This document shows, piece by piece, positions 23,092-28,828 of a stretch of 28,828 bases of DNA. The position numbers and the translations under genes are program-made. Numbering within the stretch: position 1 is the first letter of the stretch; each line of letters begins with the position of its first letter. Location of the stretch: the NCBI GenBank assembly GCA_017304275.1, contig JAFKKW010000459.1, forward strand, positions 1 through 28,828. Reading direction: 5' to 3'. The stretch comes from Hyphomicrobiales bacterium (lineage in GTDB: Bacteria; Pseudomonadota; Alphaproteobacteria; Rhizobiales; Hyphomicrobiaceae). The notes under the pieces are model-generated. The model had not been told where the DNA came from. It searched no databases and worked only from the letters and a program-made list of their open reading frames with translations.

Positions 23092-23577
23092 ATGAGACTA
23101 AAGAGCGTTCTCGCAGGGGCCCTTCTCGGCATGGCTGCTTATTTGCCGGCCCACGCCTCGGAAAAGGACATCGTCGCGACGGCGACTGGTGCCGGTGATT
23201 TCAAGACGCTCACGGCGGCGCTGAAGGCTGCCGACCTTGTGTCCACGTTGCAGGGTAAAGGACCCTTCACAGTGTTCGCACCCACGGATGCCGCATTCGC
23301 AAAGCTCCCCGCTGGCACCGTGGAGAATCTGTTGAAGCCCGAAAATAAGCAGCAGCTCATTGACATTCTCACCTATCACGTCGTGCCCGGCCAGGTGATG
23401 GCTGCTGATGTTGTGAAGCTCGACGAGGCCAAGACCGTGAACGGAAAGGTTATCGACATCGAGGTCAAGGGCTCTGCCGTGATGGTCAACGAAGCGAACG
23501 TCACCTCGACAGACATTGCCGCAAGCAACGGTGTCATTCATGTCATCGATCAGGTGATCCTGCCGCCCAAGGGCTGA
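23092..23577 (+). CDS. Secreted fasciclin (FAS1) domain protein
   Basis: A 161-residue protein with a signal peptide (1-22, ending near AHA-SE) and a single FAS1 domain. The conserved H1 box FTVFAPTDAAFAKLPAGTVENLL and the H2 box NGVIHVIDQVILP are both clear, with YHVV (YH motif) between. FAS1 domains mediate adhesion or matrix contact and are common as small stress-induced periplasmic proteins in alphaproteobacteria. AGGAG before ATG 23092 fits. It is divergent from the XRE-cupin regulator and followed by a terminator at 23699-23724, so it is monocistronic. Confidence 0.92.
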   Translation: MRLKSVLAGALLGMAAYLPAHASEKDIVATATGAGDFKTLTAALKAADLVSTLQGKGPFTVFAPTDAAFAKLPAGTVENLLKPENKQQLIDILTYHVVPGQVMAADVVKLDEAKTVNGKVIDIEVKGSAVMVNEANVTSTDIAASNGVIHVIDQVILPPKG

Positions 23578-23698
23578 CACGGGTAAAGCGACGACCGTAA
23601 TTTTACTCCTCACGGCACGGCCGTCTTACGCACGCCCGCGTTGGTAACAGTGGGTCGTACCGTCAGCGGGCTCATGCCTTTATCTCGGTAGAACAGCG

Positions 23699-23724
23699 AA
23701 GGGGCCGCGCACGCGCGGCCCCTT
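23699..23724 (+). terminator. Hairpin terminator after the fasciclin gene
   Basis: AAGGGGCCGCG (23699-23709), loop CACG, CGCGGCCCCTT (23714-23724): an 11-bp perfect stem. The A-rich and T-rich ends make it usable from both directions. Confidence 0.75.
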
Positions 23725-23766
23725 AGTCCGCGGAACACATCGCCAATCTGGGCGCTTTAGGATCCA

Positions 23767-24243
23767 ATGACAGCAGCACGTCACGCGCAACCCGCCGGCC
23801 CGGTTTCTGCAGCATTTTTCGTTGCGGCAGTCGTGACGATCAGCCTACTGGTCGGATATCTCACGCAGCCAGGGGCGTGGTATGCGGGCCTTGCCAAGCC
23901 ATCTTTCAACCCGCCCTCTTGGGTCTTCGGACCGGTTTGGACCGTTCTTTATGTCCTGATCGCCATAGCCGGGTGGCGCACGTGGCGAGCAGCGCCAAGA
24001 TCCGCCGCCATGGCTTTGTGGATCGCACAGATGGTGTTGAATTGGATCTGGTCACCGGCATTTTTTGGCGCCAACGCGCCGTGGCTCGCCTTTGCCGTTA
24101 TCGTCAGCATGCTCGCCGTGATCCTCGCGTTCATCGTTCAGGTGTGGCGGCATGACCGACTATCGTCGGTGCTTTTCGTCCCCTATTTGGCCTGGGTGTC
24201 GTTTGCGAGTGTCCTTAACGGTGCGATCGCCGTAATGAACTAG
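23767..24243 (+). CDS. tspO: TspO/MBR family tryptophan-rich sensory protein
   Basis: A 158-residue membrane protein with five hydrophobic helices. Family marks are WYAGLAKPSFNPPSWVFGPVWTVLYVLIAIAGW (the loop-1 and helix-2 signature), LNWIWSPAFFGANAPWLAF, and PYLAWVSFASVLNGAIAVMN (the helix-5 motif with the closing N). Bacterial TspO binds tetrapyrroles such as protoporphyrin IX and is linked to heme turnover and oxygen- or light-dependent control; the role here is inferred. AGGAT lies just before ATG 23767. The gene stands alone between a terminator and a convergent LysR gene. Confidence 0.93.
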   Translation: MTAARHAQPAGPVSAAFFVAAVVTISLLVGYLTQPGAWYAGLAKPSFNPPSWVFGPVWTVLYVLIAIAGWRTWRAAPRSAAMALWIAQMVLNWIWSPAFFGANAPWLAFAVIVSMLAVILAFIVQVWRHDRLSSVLFVPYLAWVSFASVLNGAIAVMN

Positions 24244-24373
24244 CCGGCGCGCCCAGCTGAGGCGCGGTGCGCTTGCGTGCGTCGCGGATAGAGCTTTTTG
24301 TCGGCGCCATAGCCGGCGCATAGTCTCCGCGCAGGTACGCACAGTCGACACCATCGGGGAGTTCACTCGGCGG

Positions 24374-25285
24374 TTACCTCTGCTTCTCCAGTCCGGTCGC
24401 GACCATCTTTTTGAAGAGGCCGGCGAGTCGCTCAAACGTCTCCCGTCGGGCGCTCGACTTGCGCCATGCCATGCTGATCGTTCGATGCAGTTTGCGATCC
24501 CTGATGTCGATGATTCTCACTCCTTTGTCGTGGATCAGTTCGCTCCTCGCATAAAGGCCGGGCATGAACGTGATGCCTAAGCCCATCACCACCATTTCCC
24601 GCAGCATGTCGAGGCTCGTGCCTTCGAAATCATAGCGCAGCCGGGCACCCGTGGCCTTGCAGAGCTCGATGGCAGTTTCGTGCAGCTGATGCCCAGGACC
24701 CAGCGTGAGGACATCCTGCCCCTTGAGGTCGGCAAGCACTGCGTGCTGCTTCCGGGCGAGAGGGTGATCGGCCGCGACCGTGAGATGCAAAGGCTCGCGG
24801 AACAGAACCATGCTCTCGAGCTCGACGCCTCGGAACGGCAGCGGGCAGATGATGACGTCGTGCGTCCCTTCTTCGAGAGATCGCGGCAGCGATAGCGGCA
24901 GGTCTTCGCGTACGTAGAGGCGCAAACCCGGATAGGCACGATGCAGCTTGGGTGCCGCGCGTTGCATCAGATAGGGTCCGATGGTCGGCGGGAGCCCGAG
25001 GCGCAACAGGCCATTCAGTTCCTTGCCGCCGCTCGCTGCAAGGCTGCGAATTTCGCTCGCGTCCTTGAGCATGCGCCGCGCAATTTCCACGACCTCCGCA
25101 CCGATCGGCGTCAGCACGACGCGCGCGGTCGAGCGCTCGACAAGCTGGCAGCCCAGACGCTTCTCCAGGGCTTTGATCTGTTCGCTCAGCGTTGGTTGGG
25201 TCGTGTTGACGCGTTCAGCGGCCCGGCGAAAATGGCGTGTCTCCGCGACCGCAACGAGATACTCGAGTTGTCTTAAACTGGGCAC
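24374..25285 (-). CDS. LysR-family OxyR/LsrB-like regulator
   Basis: A 303-residue transcription factor. The winged helix (PSLRQLEYLVAVAETRHFRRAAERVNTTQPTLSEQIKALEKRLG) is followed by a LysR effector domain. The effector part matches OxyR (GLGITFMPGLYAR, EGTSLDMLREMV), but the peroxidatic cysteine of E. coli OxyR (Cys199 in GHCLRD) is replaced by Gln200 in GPGHQLHET; the partner cysteine is kept as Cys209. A further cysteine, Cys147 in VIICPLPF, is where rhizobial LsrB has a redox cysteine, as far as I recall. It is therefore more LsrB-like than a classic H2O2 switch. GTG 25285, with GGAG upstream, is preferred over the longer frame. A T-N11-A site at 25358-25374 lies between it and the divergent operon at 25477. 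Confidence 0.88.
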   Translation of the reverse strand: MPSLRQLEYLVAVAETRHFRRAAERVNTTQPTLSEQIKALEKRLGCQLVERSTARVVLTPIGAEVVEIARRMLKDASEIRSLAASGGKELNGLLRLGLPPTIGPYLMQRAAPKLHRAYPGLRLYVREDLPLSLPRSLEEGTHDVIICPLPFRGVELESMVLFREPLHLTVAADHPLARKQHAVLADLKGQDVLTLGPGHQLHETAIELCKATGARLRYDFEGTSLDMLREMVVMGLGITFMPGLYARSELIHDKGVRIIDIRDRKLHRTISMAWRKSSARRETFERLAGLFKKMVATGLEKQR

Positions 25286-25357
25286 CGGCTCAACTCCCGA
25301 ACACAGGCAGATTCCCGCAGGTGCGGGATATATGGCGCTGCCTGCCGGCCACAAGGT

Positions 25358-25374
25358 GATCGGAAAAACCTATC
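25358..25374. promoter_or_regulatory. LysR-type T-N11-A operator candidate
   Basis: GATCGG, AAAAA, CCTATC: inverted arms that pair at five of six positions, with T and A 11 bases apart as in LysR-type binding sites. It lies 73 bases upstream of the LysR start and 103 bases before the divergent small gene, fitting control of one or both. Confidence 0.5.
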
Positions 25375-25476
25375 AGAGACACGGACCAATTCAATTGGAC
25401 GGCGATCAACCCCGCCCCCATCTTGGTGGCCACCGGGACGGGTCAGGCCCTCCCAAAACCAAAAGGAGTGACCACC

Positions 25477-25749
25477 ATGCTGGACGTGTCGAAGCTGACG
25501 GACTTTTTCACCGAATGGGCGGGACAGGCTGTTCACGGTGCCGTGGCTGGGCCTCAGGGCATCACGGGACTGCTTGCCGATGCAGGCGTCGATCCGAGCA
25601 CGCTTGAGGGCGAGGTCTTGGCCGTTCTGAGCGAACACGGCATCGACCCGACCCAGTTTGCCCCGGAGGAACTCGCGGCCTACGTGAGCAGCCTCGGTGA
25701 TGGAACGAGCCTCCTGCAGGGTGGCTTCGGGGAAAGCCGGCAAGGCTGA
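25477..25749 (+). CDS. Small helical repeat protein preceding carbonic anhydrase
   Basis: A 90-residue acidic protein that I do not recognise. After MLDVSKLTDFFTEWAGQAVHG it contains two tandem units of about 20 residues, LADAGVDPSTLEGEVLAVL and LSEHGIDPTQFAPEELAAYV, sharing G-(V/I)-D-P and a Leu/Glu helix pattern. No signal peptide or membrane segment is visible. AAAGGAG precedes ATG 25477 and the protein starts cleanly there; an upstream in-frame ATG (25423) has no ribosome site. The carbonic anhydrase starts 40 bases after its stop, so the two are likely an operon. Its role is unknown; pairing with the enzyme is the only clue. Confidence 0.65.
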   Translation: MLDVSKLTDFFTEWAGQAVHGAVAGPQGITGLLADAGVDPSTLEGEVLAVLSEHGIDPTQFAPEELAAYVSSLGDGTSLLQGGFGESRQG

Positions 25750-25789
25750 GAGAGCACCGGCCCGCGATCAATAATGAAGGACCACAGCC

Positions 25790-26494
25790 ATGGCTGAGCT
25801 GCAGAAGCTATTCGACAACAATAAATCCTGGGCCGCCGCGCAGGTCGCGGCGGACCCGGACTATTTCAGGCGCCTCGCAGGTGGGCAGACGCCGAAGTAC
25901 CTATGGATCGGCTGCTCCGACAGCCGCGTGCCCGCAAACCAGATCCTCGGCCTCAGTCCCGGCGAGGTGTTTGTTCACCGGAACGTGGCGAACCTGGTCA
26001 TTCACACAGATATCAGCTGCCTCTCCGTGCTCCAGTTCGCGGTCGAGGTGCTGAAAATCGAGCACATCATTGTCTGCGGCCATTATGGCTGCGGTGGCGT
26101 GCACGCGGCCTGCGGCTCGCGTCAGTTCGGCCTCATCGACAACTGGCTTCGCAATATCAAAGACGTCTACCGGTTATACCGGAGTGAACTCGACGCAATG
26201 TCCGATCCGAATGCGCGCGCCGACCGCCTGAGCGAACTCAACGTGATCGAGCAGGTGAAGAACGTCTGCCACACGACGATCGTCCAGAACGCGTGGGCGT
26301 TTGGACAGCCGCTTTCGGTGCACGGTCTAATTTACGGGCTGCACGACGGCCTGCTCCGCGATCTTGCGGTTCGCATAGACAGCCCCGACGCGCTTGAAGC
26401 GATCTACCGCACGCGAACGCATGTCAGCCCGCGTGCCGCGGCGAGCGGCTTCGTGCGCCCTGCGAACGGCGTGGTGTTGGACCTGGAGGCTTAG
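25790..26494 (+). CDS. can: Beta-class carbonic anhydrase
   Basis: A 234-residue cytosolic zinc enzyme interconverting CO2 and bicarbonate. The zinc and catalytic residues are complete: Cys42, Asp44 and Arg46 in GCSDSRVPAN, and His98 and Cys101 in CGHYGCGGV. FVHRNVANLV and SVLQFAVEVLKIEHIIVCGH are family hallmarks, and VHGLIYGLHDGLLRDL near the end is typical. AAGGA precedes ATG 25790. It probably shares a transcript with the small upstream gene and may be controlled by the divergent LysR protein. Bicarbonate supply for biosynthesis or pH balance is the usual role; the TerC gene downstream also fits pH/metal homeostasis. Confidence 0.95.
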   Translation: MAELQKLFDNNKSWAAAQVAADPDYFRRLAGGQTPKYLWIGCSDSRVPANQILGLSPGEVFVHRNVANLVIHTDISCLSVLQFAVEVLKIEHIIVCGHYGCGGVHAACGSRQFGLIDNWLRNIKDVYRLYRSELDAMSDPNARADRLSELNVIEQVKNVCHTTIVQNAWAFGQPLSVHGLIYGLHDGLLRDLAVRIDSPDALEAIYRTRTHVSPRAAASGFVRPANGVVLDLEA

Positions 26495-26581
26495 CAGCGA
26501 GGCGCAAACGACAGGGCTGGTCCGGGCACCTCGGGTGATGAACGAATAAGCATCTCGACGGCGCACCCGCATGCGAAGGCA

Positions 26582-26610
26582 GGCCGCATACCCTCGAAGC
26601 GTATGCGGCC
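26582..26610. repeat. Hairpin between the carbonic anhydrase and terC genes
   Basis: GGCCGCATAC (26582-26591), 9-base loop, GTATGCGGCC (26601-26610): a perfect 10-bp stem, 88 bases after the carbonic anhydrase stop and 81 before the terC start. There is no T run. It may be a terminator of unusual type or a leader structure of terC. No match to the conserved core of the Mn riboswitch that precedes some terC genes is visible. Confidence 0.5.
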
Positions 26611-26690
26611 GCCCGGCTTGATTGTCGGCCGCCGCCCGCCGCACGCGCCGGACAGAGGTCGCACTCTATAAAACACCAAGGATCGACGCA

Positions 26691-27671
26691 GTGGACTTCC
26701 TTCTGCAGATTTTTCTCGACAAGCCCGTCTGGATGTGGATGAGCTTTCTGGCCCTTGTGCTGGTGCTGCTCATCCTCGATCTCGGCGTCTTCCACAGGAA
26801 GACACGCGAAATCGGCGTGCGCGAAAGCCTCGCCATGAGCGCGTTCTATATCGTGATCGGCCTTGCGTTCGGCATCTGGGTTTGGCACGCGCTCGGCGCG
26901 CAGGCGGGCTCGGAATATTTCACCGGCTTCCTGGTCGAGAAGACACTCGCCCTCGACAACATTTTCGTCATCTCGTTGATCTTCACCTCCCTGGCAATAC
27001 CTGCGGTCTATCAGCATCGCGTGCTATTCTGGGGCATCCTCGGCGTCATCGTGCTCCGGGGCGTCATGATCGGGCTCGGCACGGCGCTCATTGTGCAGTT
27101 TTCCTGGCTTCTCTACGTCTTCGCCGTGTTCCTCATTGCCACCGGCGCCAAGATGCTCGTGCTCGAAGATAGGCCGCCGGACATCGACCGCAATCCGATT
27201 CTGAAATTTACGCGCCGGCACATGCGCATCACACCGGCCCTGCACCGGGAGCGCTTTTTGGTGAGGCTCCCGGATGCCAAAACCGGCAAAACCGTCCTGT
27301 GGGCCACGCCGCTCTTCGTCGCGCTTCTGATGGTTGAGATCGTCGATCTCATCTTCGCCGTCGATAGCGTGCCCGCCATCTTTGCCATCACCACCGATCC
27401 GTTCGTCGTCTACACCTCCAACATTTTTGCAATCTTGGGTCTTCGCGCGCTCTACTTCGCGCTGGCTGCCGTTATCGACCGCTTCAGGTATCTCAAGCAG
27501 GCGCTTGCCCTGGTGCTCATCTTCATCGGCTCGAAGATCTTCGTCGCTGATCTCATGGGGTGGGAGAAGTTTCCGGCGAGCGTGTCGCTCTTTGTCACCC
27601 TGGCCATCATCGCCGCGGGCCTAACCTTCTCCTTGCTGAGGTCGATGAGGGATCGTCAACAGTCGACATGA
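26691..27671 (+). CDS. TerC/Alx family membrane protein
   Basis: A 326-residue integral membrane protein of the TerC family. About nine hydrophobic helices are present. Conserved marks are LALDNIFVISLIF (first motif, with LDNIF), VEIVDLIFAVDSVPAIFAITTDPFVVYTSNIFAILGLRALYF (second motif, with FAVDSVPA and TSNIFAILGLR) and a closing hydrophobic run. Members such as E. coli Alx help exclude or export Mn2+ and respond to alkaline pH or stress; tellurite resistance is known for TerC in ter clusters, but no other ter genes are here. GTG 26691 is chosen because AAGGA lies 9 bases upstream and the family sequence starts there; upstream frame sequence is low quality. Confidence 0.92.
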   Translation: MDFLLQIFLDKPVWMWMSFLALVLVLLILDLGVFHRKTREIGVRESLAMSAFYIVIGLAFGIWVWHALGAQAGSEYFTGFLVEKTLALDNIFVISLIFTSLAIPAVYQHRVLFWGILGVIVLRGVMIGLGTALIVQFSWLLYVFAVFLIATGAKMLVLEDRPPDIDRNPILKFTRRHMRITPALHRERFLVRLPDAKTGKTVLWATPLFVALLMVEIVDLIFAVDSVPAIFAITTDPFVVYTSNIFAILGLRALYFALAAVIDRFRYLKQALALVLIFIGSKIFVADLMGWEKFPASVSLFVTLAIIAAGLTFSLLRSMRDRQQST

Positions 27672-27799
27672 CGCAGTGCCTCGCACGGGAGATGCCCGCG
27701 GGCGCGAAGGTCGCTTGGTGAGGACAGCGGTCGTGCCGTTATTCGCGCCCGCCGACCAGCCCTGAGGACGTTGCGCGGGTGAGCAAAAGGGCGGAAATG

Positions 27800-27818
27800 T
27801 TTGCTAGAAGTTTGCTAG
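27800..27818. repeat. TTTGCTAG direct repeats next to tRNA-Arg
   Basis: TTTGCTAG at 27800-27807 and 27811-27818, separated by AAG, about 46 bases from the 3' end of the tRNA gene. Short repeats like these often flank the att core used by tyrosine recombinases; no integrase gene is present in the window. No gene is supported in 27672-27864. Confidence 0.35.
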
Positions 27819-27864
27819 CGCAATTTCGCGATTGGCGTCGGTCGGGGTAAGTTACTGATTTGAT

Positions 27865-27941
27865 TGGCGCGCCCGAAAGGATTCGAACCTCTGACCCCCA
27901 GATTCGTAGTCTGGTGCTCTATCCAGCTGAGCTACGGGCGC
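27865..27941 (-). tRNA. tRNA-Arg, anticodon ACG
   Basis: Minus-strand gene of 77 bases including an encoded CCA. The acceptor stem GCGCCCG pairs with CGGGCGC, then a G discriminator and CCA. The D arm includes GCTCAGCTGGATAGAGC, the anticodon stem-loop is CCAGACTACGAATCTGG (anticodon ACG, read after A-to-I editing for CGN arginine codons), and the T arm is GTTCGAATCC with complete stems. It lies at the right edge of the accessory region; tRNA-Arg genes are frequent integration sites. Confidence 0.97.
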
Positions 27942-28111
27942 ATCCTTGCCAAATTATGTGCCGGAACAAGCCGGTGGGACCTGTCGGGCGGCATGGGTGC
28001 CCGCCTCGGCCTAGCAAGGCCGCCACTCCTAATATGAGTGGTCCCCGAGTGCAAGTGCTTTGCGCCGGGAAGGCAGCCGACAGCGGGCAAGGCTACGCTC
28101 CGGGCTTGTGA

Positions 28112-28828
28112 TCAGCGCACCGTGCGGTCGGGCAATTCGATCAGGAAAGACGCGCCGAGGGGCGTGTCGAGAAGCTCGAGCTTGCCGCCATGGACGGCCA
28201 CCAACTCGGCGGCGATGGCAAGGCCGAGGCCGGAGCCGTCCTTGCGGGTCGAGGCCTGGAACGGGCGGAAGAGGGTGTCGCGCGCCTTCGCGGGGACGCC
28301 GGGGCCGTTGTCCGACATCTCGATGAAGACCTTGCGTCCGGCGCGCCATGCCTTGACACGGATCTCGCCGCGGACGCCGTCGCCCTGGCTCTCGATGGCC
28401 TGCACGGCGTTGCGCGCGAGGTTGCTCAAGATCCGGAACAGATGCTCATGATCGGCGTCGATCAGGAGCTGATCGTCCGCTTCGACGATCCAGGCGATCC
28501 GGTCTTCGCGCGGAAGGCTCATGGCCTCGGCGACCTCGTCAAGCAAGGGCTTCAGACGCATCAGCTCGCGGCGCGGCTCGGCCTCCTCGGCGCGGCCGAA
28601 GCGCAGCGAGGTGTTGCAGAAGTTGATGGCGCGGTCGAGAGACGCGATCAGCTTCGGTGCGAACTGCTGCACGGTCGGATCGGGAATCGCCGTCAGGCGG
28701 TCGGAGATGAGCTGGGCGTTGGCCAGCATGTTGCGCAGGTCGTGGCTGATCTTGCTGACGGCAAGGCCGAGCTGGGCCAGACGGCTCTTCTGAATGAGCG
28801 CGTGGGTGAGCTGGCGCTGCATGTGGGC
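28112..28828 (-). CDS. Sensor histidine kinase, partial at the right edge
   Basis: C-terminal part of a two-component kinase, at least 238 residues, with the reading frame open past the window end. The dimerization domain carries the phospho-accepting His in SKISHDLRNMLANAQL, and the ATPase domain shows NLARNAVQAIE (N box), DNGPGVP (G1), LFRPFQAST (F box) and GSGLGLAIAAELV (G2). All catalytic boxes are intact, so the kinase should be active. Its sensor region and partner regulator lie outside. It is the first core-type gene beyond the tRNA and probably marks the end of the accessory region. Confidence 0.93.
   Translation of the reverse strand, partial: AHMQRQLTHALIQKSRLAQLGLAVSKISHDLRNMLANAQLISDRLTAIPDPTVQQFAPKLIASLDRAINFCNTSLRFGRAEEAEPRRELMRLKPLLDEVAEAMSLPREDRIAWIVEADDQLLIDADHEHLFRILSNLARNAVQAIESQGDGVRGEIRVKAWRAGRKVFIEMSDNGPGVPAKARDTLFRPFQASTRKDGSGLGLAIAAELVAVHGGKLELLDTPLGASFLIELPDRTVR

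Noticed and set aside
26495..26690. Mn2+ (yybP-ykoY) riboswitch before terC
   Set aside because: Only a simple hairpin is visible; I could not find the conserved riboswitch core.
27860..28111. Open frame beginning IGAPERIRTSDPQIRSLVLYPAELRAHP
   Set aside because: It is the antisense translation of tRNA-Arg, a well-known false gene.
1..28828. CRISPR arrays, rRNA genes, complete insertion sequences or transposase genes
   Set aside because: No regularly spaced repeats, rRNA-like sequence or transposase motifs were seen.

Overview
The window is GC-rich DNA, most likely from an alphaproteobacterium. The clues are rhizobial-type XRE regulators, an OxyR/LsrB-like LysR protein, an FNR/FixK-type box and a MOBQ/Ti-plasmid-style transfer origin. 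Species cannot be named from the sequence alone. It looks like a chromosomal accessory region: metal/redox/stress genes into which two different mobilization modules have been placed, ending at a tRNA-Arg gene and a core-type sensor kinase.

Layout. (1) 1-2901: the 3' part of a P1B-type metal ATPase fused to a hemerythrin domain (with an apparent one-base frameshift), a ferric-reductase/FNR-like flavocytochrome, and a convergent small cytochrome c. (2) 3046-4935: an XRE regulator convergent with a hipBA toxin-antitoxin pair. The hipB promoter is well formed and predicts a leaderless message, but the hipB frame needs a one-base correction. (3) 5147-6594: an AAA+ ATPase and an M48-type membrane protease, each cut off at the same point near 5713, which marks a recombination scar. 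(4) 6591-11390: a mobilization module consisting of a TraG/VirD4-like coupling protein, a MOBQ-type oriT (inverted repeat plus TAAGTGCG/CCCT), a short HUH relaxase and three unrecognised accessory genes. No mating-pore genes are present. (5) 11403-19352: cytochrome b561-like protein, VIT-family Fe/Mn transporter, Met-rich CpxP-like protein, DUF302 protein, SAM methyltransferase, GNAT acetyltransferase and a large MHYT-PAS-PAS-GGDEF-EAL protein. (6) 19364-22157: a second mobilization module with a MobC-like protein, a MOBP-type relaxase, an RP4-like candidate nic region, and two small genes, closed by a strong terminator. (7) 22347-27671: XRE-cupin regulator, fasciclin protein, TspO, OxyR/LsrB-like regulator, a small repeat protein, beta-carbonic anhydrase and TerC. 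(8) 27865-28828: tRNA-Arg(ACG) and a histidine kinase that runs off the right edge.

How it fits together. The non-mobile genes share a theme of metal export or storage, heme/redox electron transfer, and envelope or oxidative stress. Several have visible operator-like palindromes. The mobile parts look like integrated, partly decayed remnants of mobilizable plasmids or elements that would need a transfer apparatus in trans. The most checkable discoveries are the MOBQ oriT at 8620-8666, the RP4-like site at 19475-19493, the double truncation at about 5713, and the small unrecognised genes that travel with the relaxases.
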